From positions 1-36,780 of the forward strand of contig JACQWM010000060.1 of assembly GCA_016209275.1 (NCBI GenBank): DNA of 36,780 bases, given 5' to 3'. Numbering within the stretch: the first letter of the stretch is position 1; the number at the start of each line of letters is the position of its first letter. Source of the stretch: Candidatus Omnitrophota bacterium (GTDB lineage Bacteria; Omnitrophota; Gorgyraeia; Aquiviventales; Aquiviventaceae). The position numbers and the translations under genes were made by a program. A model generated the notes under the pieces. It had not been told where the DNA came from, did no database searches, and was given only the letters and a program-made list of their open reading frames with translations. This document shows positions 23,222 to 30,701 of the stretch, piece after piece.

Positions 23222-24456
23222 TACGTCGATCCTCCTATGATGTCCATGGGCCGATTCAACAGTTCCTGCGCCGGGGCGACTTCGCCGCCGGGGTAATAGT
23301 AGGCCAGAATTTCCGCGGCGGAAAATCCGCGCCGCGCCATCTCGGCGGCGCCCCACTGGCACATGCCCACCCCATGGCCCCAGCCGCGCCCTTCGATGAG
23401 AAACGCGTCATCCTGCGCGATGATGGTGATCAACGGGCTGCGGATGCGATCAAATCCGAAGAGCGCGCGGAACTCATACCCTGACAGACGCACGGCGCGC
23501 AAGGCTCCGGTGATGGTGATGTTCTCGGCCCGTCCGCTGGCGGTGCGCTTGGTCACCTGCAGATCAAGGATAGGTCCGACGGAACCATGACGGCTTTTTA
23601 GCAGCGCCCAGTTGATGTCAGCGCGCGTGAGGCGCCGCTGCCAGAGGTAAAATGGCGAGCGCTCGCACAAATGGCAGACCACGCCGCCGCGCAGTGGCGG
23701 CAAGTCATAGGGGCCCATGACGCGGCCGTTTTCTGTCGTGCCGCCGCACGTGGAGTGGTAAAAGGGCGGGAACAGCTTGCCGTGAGCAAGGAGCAACAAC
23801 CCGGCGGTCGCTTTGACGGCTCGGGTCGTCGCGGCCTTTTCCGCCGTCTTGCCGCCGTAATCTTGCGACATCACATCGCCGGTCACATCGTAGTCCACCG
23901 CTTCTTTCGTCAGCCGCTGGTACACGGCGTAGGTTCGCGCGGCAATCGCAATCGCTTTCAGCGCCTCCGGCGGCCAGTAGTCCGGGGCTTCCTTGCTCAG
24001 CACGCCTCGCAGATAATCTTCCAAGCTCACGTGGTTGATGACGAGCAGTGTCAAATTCTGCTGCCGCACGATCTCGAGGGTTCCGCGCAATCGCTTGCCG
24101 TTGAGGCTGATGGCTGCGCGGCTTTCCGGTTCGATGCGCACGCCGAGGTACGGCACGGCCTGCTCGCCGATCAACAGCCCCTGCGGTGTGGCGGTGACAG
24201 CGACGGCGTCAAGCCGCCGGCCTTCATGGATGGGATCTTGCGTGTGCAGCGCGAACATGCGGAACCGGCCGTGGACCTGCAGCGTCACGTGAGGATCCTC
24301 GCGGGACACCGCCACGCGAATGAGGTCAAGATTGGGCTGGGCTTCTGCTGGAACAAGCACCAAACACCACATTCCAAATACCAAGCAAGCGCCAAACACC
24401 AAATTCCAAGGACCAAATTGTTTGGAATTTGGGATTTGGTGCTTCTCCTTACTCAT
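23221..24456 (-). CDS. SpoIID/LytB-domain secreted protein
   Basis: 411 residues. The N-terminal about 40 residues form a signal or anchor helix rich in W, F, G, L and V (FGPWNLVFGACLVFGMWCLV, then PAEA); this part is encoded by a dispersed-repeat-like element. The core (about 95-330) is SpoIID-like: LEDYLRGVLSKEAPDYWPPEALKAIAIAARTYA with the catalytic-type Glu, then DVMSQDYGG and FYHSTCGGTTE, ending GRGWGHGVGMCQWGA. SpoIID family proteins cut denuded glycan strands of peptidoglycan. There is no spore context, so wall remodelling is likely. It starts eight bases inside ruvB and is coupled to yajC. Confidence 0.88.
   Translation of the reverse strand: MSKEKHQIPNSKQFGPWNLVFGACLVFGMWCLVLVPAEAQPNLDLIRVAVSREDPHVTLQVHGRFRMFALHTQDPIHEGRRLDAVAVTATPQGLLIGEQAVPYLGVRIEPESRAAISLNGKRLRGTLEIVRQQNLTLLVINHVSLEDYLRGVLSKEAPDYWPPEALKAIAIAARTYAVYQRLTKEAVDYDVTGDVMSQDYGGKTAEKAATTRAVKATAGLLLLAHGKLFPPFYHSTCGGTTENGRVMGPYDLPPLRGGVVCHLCERSPFYLWQRRLTRADINWALLKSRHGSVGPILDLQVTKRTASGRAENITITGALRAVRLSGYEFRALFGFDRIRSPLITIIAQDDAFLIEGRGWGHGVGMCQWGAAEMARRGFSAAEILAYYYPGGEVAPAQELLNRPMDIIGGST
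24355..24444. repeat. Fold-back repeat element inside the spoIID-like signal-peptide region
   Basis: A 90-bp low-complexity element of CCAAA/TTTGG units with terminal inverted repeats AAGCACCAAA (24355-24364) and TTTGGTGCTT (24435-24444), plus inner arms CCAAATTCCAA (24399-24409) and TTGGAATTTGG (24422-24432). The left end aligns to the reverse complement of the right end over about 25 bases with few mismatches. It is read in frame as the hydrophobic signal segment of the SpoIID-like protein. Confidence 0.75.
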
Positions 24457-25510
24457 TGGAGGATGCCGCCGCAAACAACGCCAATTTTTCGCCCTTCGAT
24501 GCAGCCACATGCTGGTATGCCAGCCGCGTGGCTTTGCGGCCCCGCGCCGTCCGCTTCAGCAAGCCGGCGGCCAGCAGATACGGCTCCACCACGTCGACGA
24601 TCGTATCCTGCTCTTCGCCGAGAGCCGCCGCCAGCGCCTCAATGCCGACCGGCCCGCCGCCGTAAAACTCGATAATCATCTTCAAGACCTTGCGATCAAT
24701 CGCATCCAACCCCAGCGCATCGATCCCTTGCGCGGCCAAGGCCGCCTCGGCGATGGTTTGCGTCAGCGCCCCGTGATGCTTGACCTGCGCGTAGTCCCGC
24801 ACCCGGCGCAACAGCCGATTGGCGATGCGCGGGGTCCCGCGGGAACGTTCGGCAATGAGCCGCGCGACCTCATCAGCAACACTCATGCCCAGAATCTTCG
24901 CCGATCGCGCAATCACCCTGGTCAGCTCGCTCGGCGTATAGAACTCTAGATGGTACACCATGCCGAAGCGGCTGCGCAATGGATTCGACAAGAGCCCAGC
25001 CCGCGTCGTGGCCCCGATCAACGTAAAGCGCTTCAGATGAAACTTGATCGTCTTGGCATAGGGGCCTTTGTCGATGACAAAATCGATTTCGAAATTTTCC
25101 ATCGCCGGATAGAGAAACTCCTCGACCACTTTGGAGAGCCGATGGATCTCATCGATAAACAGCACGTCGCCCTTGCCCAGATTCGTCAGAATGCCGATGA
25201 GATCTCCTGCGCGCTCAATGGCCGGGCCGCTCGTCGCCGTGATTTTCGCGCTGAGCTCATTGGCGACGATGTGCGCGATGCTCGTCTTGCCCAACCCAGG
25301 CGGGCCAGCCAGCAGCACGTGCTCCAGCGGCTCGCTGCGCCGCGTGGTGGCATCAATGGCGATCTGGAGATTGTCTTTGACCTGAGTCTGGCCGACGAAC
25401 TCATCGAAACGCTTCGGACGAAGGCTTAAGTTGAGAACGCGGTCCTCATCGTTCTCGATATTCGGCGGCAGCGCCGGCGGCATCGGCGGAAGAGCGGCTT
25501 TCGGCTTCAT
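24449..25510 (-). CDS. ruvB: Holliday junction branch migration helicase RuvB
   Basis: 353 residues. Motifs are LRPKRFDEFVGQ, Walker A GPPGLGKTSI, DEIHRLSK (Walker B), GATTRAGLLSNPLRSRFG (sensor 1) and RGTPRIANRLLRRVRD (sensor 2 and arginine finger region), then the winged helix with VEPYLLAAGLLKRTARGR. The RuvB hexamer drives branch migration together with RuvA. It overlaps ruvA by four bases and the SpoIID-like gene by eight. Complete and ordinary. Confidence 0.97.
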   Translation of the reverse strand: MKPKAALPPMPPALPPNIENDEDRVLNLSLRPKRFDEFVGQTQVKDNLQIAIDATTRRSEPLEHVLLAGPPGLGKTSIAHIVANELSAKITATSGPAIERAGDLIGILTNLGKGDVLFIDEIHRLSKVVEEFLYPAMENFEIDFVIDKGPYAKTIKFHLKRFTLIGATTRAGLLSNPLRSRFGMVYHLEFYTPSELTRVIARSAKILGMSVADEVARLIAERSRGTPRIANRLLRRVRDYAQVKHHGALTQTIAEAALAAQGIDALGLDAIDRKVLKMIIEFYGGGPVGIEALAAALGEEQDTIVDVVEPYLLAAGLLKRTARGRKATRLAYQHVAASKGEKLALFAAASSNE

Positions 25511-26148
25511 ATCGTCTCAACCAACCGTTGCTGGCGATAGACTTCGTTCAGCAGATCCTCGGCGGTTTTGAGCTTCGGGTTTCGCTCCAGCGCGGCTTTG
25601 ACCATTTGCCGCGCCTCGGGCCGCTTGTATTCTAGCTGCACGAGAATCGCCACCGCTTCATCTTCGAGCGCGGGCGCATGATCATCCCTCGGCTCGGTGC
25701 CGGCCCCCTTCGCTTGCATCAGGGCGAACTTGCCCACCTTGCCCTGGAGTTTCGCGATGATCTCCTTCGCCCGCTGCTCGCCGATGCCGGGCAGCGACCG
25801 CAGCAGCGTCGCATCGCCCTCATCGATCGCCTTGGCAATCACCGGAATCGGCTGGGTGAGCGCTTTGAGCGCTCCGCGCGGCCCCACGCCGGAGACCGAA
25901 ATGAACCGCGTGAAAAACTCCCGCTCGATCTCATTCAGAAATCCGATCAGCACGGGAACCCCCCGCCCCACCTCCAGCTGCTGATAGTGGAAGGTGACGA
26001 GCTCCAACTCTCCGCTGTCGGTCAAGCGCTCCTGCACGGTCTGCAGAATCGACGGGGCCACAAACACCTCGTAGCTGACCCCGTTGACGTCAAGGAGCAG
26101 CTGCTGCTCACCGATCTGGCGCACCGTGCCCCGCAGGCGCGAGATCAT
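25507..26148 (-). CDS. ruvA: Holliday junction DNA-binding protein RuvA
   Basis: 213 residues. Domain I starts MISRLRGTVRQIGEQQLLLDVNGVSYEV; domain II has two helix-hairpin-helix motifs (FTRFISVSGVGPRGALKAL and LLRSLPGIGEQRAKEIIAKLQGKV); domain III is the C-terminal UBA-like part (EAVAILVQLEYKRPEARQMVKAAL) that contacts RuvB, after an acidic/flexible linker. It overlaps ruvC and ruvB by four bases each. Confidence 0.97.
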   Translation of the reverse strand: MISRLRGTVRQIGEQQLLLDVNGVSYEVFVAPSILQTVQERLTDSGELELVTFHYQQLEVGRGVPVLIGFLNEIEREFFTRFISVSGVGPRGALKALTQPIPVIAKAIDEGDATLLRSLPGIGEQRAKEIIAKLQGKVGKFALMQAKGAGTEPRDDHAPALEDEAVAILVQLEYKRPEARQMVKAALERNPKLKTAEDLLNEVYRQQRLVETI

Positions 26149-26648
26149 GAGAGCACCCCGGCCAGATGATGACGCTGTGTGACCGCATGGGCATGGGCAA
26201 TCGCCAAGGCCAAGGCATCGGTCGCATCCGCTGACCAGGACGGATCCGCGCGATCAATCCATTGCCCCACCATGCGTCCGACTTGCTCCTTGGACGCATG
26301 GCCGTTGCCGGTCACGGCGCGTTTGACCTGCGTGGACGGATACTCCACTAACGGAATCCCCTGGGTTTGCGCCGCGAGGCACGCCACCCCGCGCGCATGG
26401 CCCATCATCGCCGCGGTCGTGACATGCCCATGGTGCGTGAAAATCTTCTCGATGACCGCCGTGTCCGGACGGTGAGTGGCCATCAGCGCTAAGAGCCGGC
26501 CATGAATCGCACTCAGCCGTTCGGCCAGCGGTTTGCCGCGTGGCGGGCGGATCTCCCCAGCCGCTTTGACGTGCAACCGGTCCGCGATCGTCTCGATAAT
26601 CCCAAATCCTGTGGCGTTCAATCCTGGATCAATCCCCAAAATCACCAT
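26145..26648 (-). CDS. ruvC: Crossover junction endodeoxyribonuclease RuvC
   Basis: 167 residues. The four acidic catalytic residues can be placed: Asp in ILGIDPGLNATGFGII, Glu in AVIEKIFTHH, and the acidic pair in SADATDALALAIAHAH. It resolves Holliday junctions as a dimer. GHVTTAAMMGHARGVACLAA and YPSTQVKRAVTGNGHASKEQV are family motifs. It starts three bases after yebC and overlaps ruvA by four, the standard ruvCAB order. Confidence 0.96.
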   Translation of the reverse strand: MVILGIDPGLNATGFGIIETIADRLHVKAAGEIRPPRGKPLAERLSAIHGRLLALMATHRPDTAVIEKIFTHHGHVTTAAMMGHARGVACLAAQTQGIPLVEYPSTQVKRAVTGNGHASKEQVGRMVGQWIDRADPSWSADATDALALAIAHAHAVTQRHHLAGVLS

Positions 26649-26651
26649 GTC

Positions 26652-27401
26652 TTAGGCGTGCTCCGTGAGGAGCGCGTCGGGAATGTCAAAATTGGCGTAG
26701 ACGTGCTGCGAGTCCTCCTGGTCCTCCAAAGCGTCAAGAAGTGCCAGCAGGGTTTTCGCTTTTGAGGGGTCGTCCACGCGCATGGTCGAGGAGGGCACCA
26801 TGGTGATCTCTGCCGACTCCCACGCAAATCCCGCCTTCTGCAGCGCGCTCTTCACGGCCTCAAAGGCGTGCGGGTCTGAGGTCACGGCGGCCTGCCCTTC
26901 CTCCATCTTCAAGTCCTCGGCCCCGGCCTCGAGGGCCGCGTTCATCAGCTGCTCTTCGTTGAGCCCCTTCGCGCTGAGGAGAATCAGGCCTTTCTTTTGA
27001 AAGAGCCATGAGACGCTGCCGGCTCCAGCGAGATTGCCTTCGTGTTTCGTAAACAGGCTTCGGATTTCAGCGCTCGTCCGGTTTTTGTTGTCGGTCAAAA
27101 GCTCCACCAACACGGCAACACCGCCAGGACCGTAGCCTTCAATCGTCATCTCTTCAAACGCCTGGCCCTCCAGCTCGCCGGTGCCGCGTTTGATGGCTTT
27201 TTCGAGGGAGTCTTTCGGCAGGTTGACTTCACGGGCTTTTTGGATCGCGAGCCGCAGGCGGGGATTGGCCTCGGGATGCCCGCCGCCGATCCTTGCGGCG
27301 GCGGTAATTTCCCGAATCACCTTGGAAAACGCCTTGCCTCGTTGGGCATCAACGATCGCTTTCTTATGCTTGATGCCCGCCCATTTGGAATGTCCAGCCA
27401 T
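26652..27401 (-). CDS. yebC: YebC/PmpR family regulator or translation factor
   Basis: 249 residues. The start MAGHSKWAGIKHKKAIVDAQRGK and the segment EMTIEGYGPGGVAVLVELLTDNKNRT are the strongest YebC signatures. YebC was described as a transcriptional regulator near ruvC; recent work shows YebC proteins help ribosomes through proline stretches. ATG 27401 gives the family N-terminus, so the 16 extra upstream codons are rejected. It heads the yebC-ruvCAB-spoIID-yajC-secDF-recJ run, all within eight bases of each other or overlapping. Confidence 0.95.
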   Translation of the reverse strand: MAGHSKWAGIKHKKAIVDAQRGKAFSKVIREITAAARIGGGHPEANPRLRLAIQKAREVNLPKDSLEKAIKRGTGELEGQAFEEMTIEGYGPGGVAVLVELLTDNKNRTSAEIRSLFTKHEGNLAGAGSVSWLFQKKGLILLSAKGLNEEQLMNAALEAGAEDLKMEEGQAAVTSDPHAFEAVKSALQKAGFAWESAEITMVPSSTMRVDDPSKAKTLLALLDALEDQEDSQHVYANFDIPDALLTEHA

Positions 27402-27439
27402 GACTGCGGATGCCAGGCTCTCGTCGGTAAGATGGCGGT

Positions 27440-27468
27440 AGTATAACACCCGTGAAGGCCCGCGACAA
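27440..27468 (-). promoter_or_regulatory. Promoter of the yebC-ruvCAB-secDF-recJ operon
   Basis: On the minus strand TTGTCG (27468-27463), 17 bases, TATACT (27445-27440), with an extended TGT before the -10. The leader to the yebC ATG would be about 32 bases and lacks a clear Shine-Dalgarno. Confidence 0.6.
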
Positions 27469-27479
27469 CGCCGGAATGC

Positions 27480-27881
27480 TTACGTGGCGGGGGGCTCAGG
27501 CAGGACGTGGCCGAGGAGGGCTTCGATTTGCTCAATCAGCGCTTTGGCCTGCCGCGGCTTGCTGATGTAGGCGTTGGCACCCAGCTCCCGGCACAGCGTT
27601 TCGTCCATCTCTTGGCCTTTGCCGGTGAAAATAATGATCGGAATCGCGCGATACGTGGGATCATTTTTCAAGGTGCTGCAGACGTCGTAGCCGCTGCGCT
27701 TCGGCAGCATCAGATCAAGGATAATCACATCGGGCTGGCCGAGGCGAGCTTTCGTCAGGGCGTCCTCCCCATCCATCGCGATCAGCACTTCGTAGCCGGC
27801 AACTTCAAGCCGTTTGCCCACGGTCTTCACAATGGCGGGCTCATCATCAACGAGCAGGACACGCCGCTTGCCTTGCGCCAT
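27480..27881 (-). CDS. Single-domain response regulator (CheY-like), A
   Basis: 133 residues, only a receiver domain. VLLVDDEP gives the acidic pair (Asp12, Asp13), Asp56 in IILDLMLP is the phospho-acceptor, and FTGK and ISKPR supply the Thr and Lys. No output domain. Start at 27881 is chosen because GGAGGAG sits directly against the preceding ATG (27884) but is properly spaced for this one. It resembles the regulator at 29150-29545 over much of its length (KRLEVAGY, PD-IILD-MLPK), so the two look like duplicates. The partner kinase is not in the window. Confidence 0.9.
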   Translation of the reverse strand: MAQGKRRVLLVDDEPAIVKTVGKRLEVAGYEVLIAMDGEDALTKARLGQPDVIILDLMLPKRSGYDVCSTLKNDPTYRAIPIIIFTGKGQEMDETLCRELGANAYISKPRQAKALIEQIEALLGHVLPEPPAT

Positions 27882-27902
27882 CATCTCCTCCGGCTCATCG
27901 CC

Positions 27903-28553
27903 CTACCAGCGCTGCCGCTGCGCTTGCGCCAACAATTCCTCGAAGTCTTTCACGAGCAGATCCGGCGCGGCCTCACGCAGCTCGGCCTCATCAGAAAACC
28001 CGTGCAGGACCATCGCGGTCAGCACGCCGGCCCGCCGCCCCGTCTCCACATCGATGGGGCTGTCCCCGATGAACACCGCGTCCATCGATGGAACCGCCTG
28101 GTGGCTGAGCACCGCCATGAGCGCGGCCGGATCCGGTTTCTTCGGATACCCGGAATTGCCGCCGATGATGTCGCGAAAATACTTGGCCACGCCTAAACCC
28201 TCTAAAATCTGCGTGGAATAGGGATTGGGTTTATTCGTGATCACGGCCTGCCGACGATCCTTGAAATACTCCAACATCTGCTGCGCGTTCGGATACAGCC
28301 GGCTGTGATCGAGCAAATGCCGAGTATAGTAGGCGCGGTAGATCTCAACACCGTCGTCGATCGCCGCCGCGTCCTCCGTTTCCAGGCACTGGCGCACCAG
28401 CTCCTGCACGCCGCCGCCGATGTAGCGCCGAACCTCCTCGGCCGGTTTCGGTGTGAGGCCCACGCGCTGCCGCATGTGATTCGCCGCTTCCGTGATATCC
28501 TGCAGCGTATCGACGAGCGTGCCATCAAGATCATACAGGAGCAGCTGCTTCAT
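27903..28553 (-). CDS. gph: HAD-family phosphatase, phosphoglycolate phosphatase-like
   Basis: 216 residues. Motif I is LYDLDGTLVDT with nucleophile Asp8 and acid/base Asp10; motif II is AVITNKP; motif III Lys lies in YPKKPDP; motif IV is FIGDSPIDVETGRRAG. A helical cap (about 18-80) follows motif I, as in Gph/PGP enzymes that remove phosphate from 2-phosphoglycolate, a product of DNA repair and other oxidations. The precise substrate of HAD enzymes is hard to call by sequence. A minus-strand TACAAT lies five bases before the ATG, so the mRNA may be leaderless. Confidence 0.8.
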   Translation of the reverse strand: MKQLLLYDLDGTLVDTLQDITEAANHMRQRVGLTPKPAEEVRRYIGGGVQELVRQCLETEDAAAIDDGVEIYRAYYTRHLLDHSRLYPNAQQMLEYFKDRRQAVITNKPNPYSTQILEGLGVAKYFRDIIGGNSGYPKKPDPAALMAVLSHQAVPSMDAVFIGDSPIDVETGRRAGVLTAMVLHGFSDEAELREAAPDLLVKDFEELLAQAQRQRW

Positions 28554-28570
28554 GATCTATTGTACTCTAA

Positions 28571-28605
28571 AACACAACCGCCGCCAGCGCAAGTGCCGGC
28601 GGCGG
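28571..28605 (-). terminator. Intrinsic terminator after response regulator B
   Basis: Stem CCGCCGCC/GGCGGCGG (28578-28585 with 28598-28605) reads on the minus strand into TTGTGTTTT. It lies 38 bases after the stop of the regulator at 28643. Confidence 0.6.
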
Positions 28606-28642
28606 ATGGCGTTGGCGAGCGAGACGACCGGGGCGCCCCGCC

Positions 28643-29062
28643 TTACCAGTAGCAACCGCACGAGACTTCAGAGCCTCTTGGGCCGTGAAGCAGCGACCCC
28701 ACGATCTGCAACAGTTCGGCCACGTTATACGGTTTGGTCAAATACACATCAGCCCCGCTGCGATACCCGTGGACTTGATCAATCGGACGATCCAGGCCGG
28801 TCACCATCACGACCGGCACCGCCCAGGAATCGTACCGTTTGCGCAGCTCTTCGCAGACGGAGAATCCATCAATATCCGGAAGGCGCAGATCGAGTATCGC
28901 CAAGGCGACCGGATGCTGGGCGGCGTATTTCAGCGCCTCAAGCCCGGTGCGCTCGGTATGCACCTGAAACCCCGCCGATTCCAACACGCGCCGCAGCAGC
29001 CTCGCCTGGGCGTCATCATCTTCAACCGCAAGGATTTCCTCGTGGCGTTCGGTCACGGTCAT
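28643..29062 (-). CDS. Single-domain response regulator (CheY-like), B
   Basis: 139 residues, receiver domain only. ILAVEDDDAQ carries the acidic cluster, Asp58 in AILDLRLPD is the phospho-acceptor, MVTG and LTKPY complete the site. The C-terminal tail GPRGSEVSCGCYW is unusual, with a C-G-C pair two residues from the end that could bind metal or form a disulfide. GGGGG precedes the ATG at moderate spacing. An intrinsic terminator follows, so it is transcribed alone or with the regulator upstream. Confidence 0.88.
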   Translation of the reverse strand: MTVTERHEEILAVEDDDAQARLLRRVLESAGFQVHTERTGLEALKYAAQHPVALAILDLRLPDIDGFSVCEELRKRYDSWAVPVVMVTGLDRPIDQVHGYRSGADVYLTKPYNVAELLQIVGSLLHGPRGSEVSCGCYW

Positions 29063-29115
29063 CCGGCCCCCTATGAGATGTGCCTACTGTAGGTATGGCT
29101 GACGGAGGAGTCTCT

Positions 29116-29121
29116 TGTCAA
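29116..29121 (-). promoter_or_regulatory. Candidate -35 inside a palindrome upstream of regulator B
   Basis: TTGACA on the minus strand lies within CTCTTGTCAAGAG (29112-29124), an interrupted palindrome. No convincing -10 is seen at 16-18 bases, so only a tentative promoter or operator. Confidence 0.3.
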
Positions 29122-29149
29122 GAGGCCGAGGAGCCTGGGAATGTCCGGC

Positions 29150-29545
29150 TTAGTCGGTCGCGGCGGCGGGGGGTGCCAGCAGCCGTGTGATTTGCTCGAG
29201 GAGCACGCAATCGTCCTCGTCTTTGGTGAGGTACACGTCGGCGCCGAACATCAGCCCGGCGAGATGGTCCTTCGGTTGATCTTTGGCGGTCAGCATCACC
29301 ACGGGAAGCTGTTTGGTCGCAGGATTCTTTTTCAGGTGGGCGCAGACTTCATAGCCGTTGAGCTTGGGCAGCATGATATCCAGAATGATGAGATCCGGAT
29401 GGTCGGTCGCCGTTTTTGCCAGGGCCTCTTCGCCGTCCGCCGCCACGCTGACGGCATATCCGGCCACCTCCAGCCGCTTGGTATAGAGCTTCTGCATGCT
29501 TGTATCATCATCCACCAGCAAAATCCGTTGTTGCGGCTGCGCCAT
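29150..29545 (-). CDS. Single-domain response regulator (CheY-like), C
   Basis: 131 residues, receiver only. ILLVDDDTS, Asp56 in IILDIMLPK and MLTAK are in place, but the conserved Lys-Pro near the end is Lys-Asp (YLTKDEDD), which changes the loop next to the active site. ATG 29545 is preferred over the GTG one codon earlier, since GAGGAG lies seven bases upstream of it. It is the closest relative in the window of regulator A (27480). The two flank the phosphatase gene and regulator B, so a local duplication is likely. Confidence 0.88.
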   Translation of the reverse strand: MAQPQQRILLVDDDTSMQKLYTKRLEVAGYAVSVAADGEEALAKTATDHPDLIILDIMLPKLNGYEVCAHLKKNPATKQLPVVMLTAKDQPKDHLAGLMFGADVYLTKDEDDCVLLEQITRLLAPPAAATD

Positions 29546-29609
29546 CACCGGCTCCTCACCCCACCATGATAGCGGAAGCCGACGACTGGCTCAAGTGGAG
29601 GAGGCGTCT

Positions 29610-30074
29610 CTAGCGGGGCCGCTCTTCCGACCGCAGCGCCTTGCGTGGGCTGGGGGGCTGGGGGGCCGTCGAAGGAGGCTTTCCTGATATCAAGTTCCGG
29701 GCTTTCAGAGACTCCGCCGGCGCGGGCGTGGACGCCGCCGAGGGCGCCGAGGACGGTTTCGCGGAAACGCCCCCACTGTCTTCCTTGGGCGGTGTCGCCT
29801 TCCAATCCGACAGCCCGACTTGCCATTCGCGGTTTCCGGAGGGAGCTAAGGCCTTGGCATCCTCCGCCTCGCTCTCTGGGGCGGGGACATCGCTATACGG
29901 CGTGAGCCCGTGCTGCCAGCCGACCCCGTCTTCTGAAGAGGCGGCAGGGTCATCCGTGGCGTCCTTTGAGGCCTCGGATGGGCCGGTCGTCTGATCCGCC
30001 GCCCAAGCAAGCGACGCCGTCACCATGATCGCGCCGAGCACCAGGCTCGATGATCGTATGGCCGTCTCGCTCAT
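29610..30074 (-). CDS. Exported low-complexity protein of unknown function
   Basis: 154 residues. Residues 1-26 form a signal peptide ending SLAWA-AD. The mature part is disordered, rich in Ser, Pro, Ala, Glu and Asp, with two loosely similar segments GWQHGLTPYSDVPAP and EWQVGLSDWKATPP that may be a short repeated motif. No domain is recognised. Codon usage is consistent with neighbours and the frame is intact, so I take it as real. A TATGGT-like -10 lies eight bases before the ATG. Confidence 0.55.
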   Translation of the reverse strand: MSETAIRSSSLVLGAIMVTASLAWAADQTTGPSEASKDATDDPAASSEDGVGWQHGLTPYSDVPAPESEAEDAKALAPSGNREWQVGLSDWKATPPKEDSGGVSAKPSSAPSAASTPAPAESLKARNLISGKPPSTAPQPPSPRKALRSEERPR

Positions 30075-30175
30075 TTCTTACAACCATACCATACGCGCCC
30101 GCGCTATTGAAGAGCGATCGATTTCCACCGCAAGTTAGTGAGGTAGATTCCCCGCTTTATTTTGACCGCGCGGCG

Positions 30176-30184
30176 TGTTATAAC
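30176..30184 (+). promoter_or_regulatory. Extended -10 of the PqiA-like gene
   Basis: TGTTATAAC (-10 at 30179-30184). The ATG at 30192 lies seven bases downstream, at the expected transcription start. TTGACC at 30162-30167 is too close to serve as its -35. Confidence 0.5.
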
Positions 30185-30191
30185 CTCACTC

Positions 30192-30701
30192 ATGAGCGGC
30201 CGCCGATTGGCCTTGTACCAGCGGTATCCTCGGTCAACGCTTGTCGTTCTCCCCACCATTATCCTCTCCGCCGTGTTCCTGTTTGAGGGTCTTTCGCTGC
30301 CGATCCTCTACTCAAAAAAATTATTTTGGCAGACGAGCTATTCCGTCTGGACAGGCATCGTCAGCTTGTGGGAGCAAAGCGAGCTGGCGTTGGCCACCAT
30401 CGTGTTCTTCTTTTCCATGGTCTTTCCCGTCATCAAATTGCTCGCCCTGGCCACTCTCTGGTTTCTCAAGCTGCGGGAGGAACAGCGCAGCCAACTGCTC
30501 CGGTGGTTAAGTGTGTTAGGGAAGTGGTCAATGTTGGATGTCTTCGTGGTCGCCATTCTCATCGTGCTGGTGAAGCTGGGCCCGCTCGTCACCATTGAAC
30601 CTCGCATCGGCATCTACTTCTTTGCCGGCGCCATTCTTTGCTCGATGCTGACCACGATGTACGTTGAACGCATCGCCAAACGTGTATCGCGCCCGCGCTA
30701 G
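30192..30701 (+). CDS. PqiA-like inner-membrane protein, single-domain
   Basis: 169 residues with four membrane segments. Recognisable PqiA pattern: a first helix with LPTIILSAVFLFEGLSLPIL, then VSLWEQSELALATIVFFFSMVFPVIKLLAL, then LGKWSMLDVFVVAILIVLVKLGPL. PqiA proteins of E. coli have two such domains and work with PqiB in lipid traffic or stress at the envelope; this one has one domain and no zinc fingers. The stop codon sits in CTAG, which also forms the stop of the convergent TPR gene. Partner pqiB genes are not in the window. Confidence 0.75.
   Translation: MSGRRLALYQRYPRSTLVVLPTIILSAVFLFEGLSLPILYSKKLFWQTSYSVWTGIVSLWEQSELALATIVFFFSMVFPVIKLLALATLWFLKLREEQRSQLLRWLSVLGKWSMLDVFVVAILIVLVKLGPLVTIEPRIGIYFFAGAILCSMLTTMYVERIAKRVSRPR

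Noticed and set aside
30162-30184. TTGACC with TATAAC as a paired -35/-10 for the PqiA-like gene
   Set aside because: The spacer is only 11 bases; the extended TG motif explains the promoter better.
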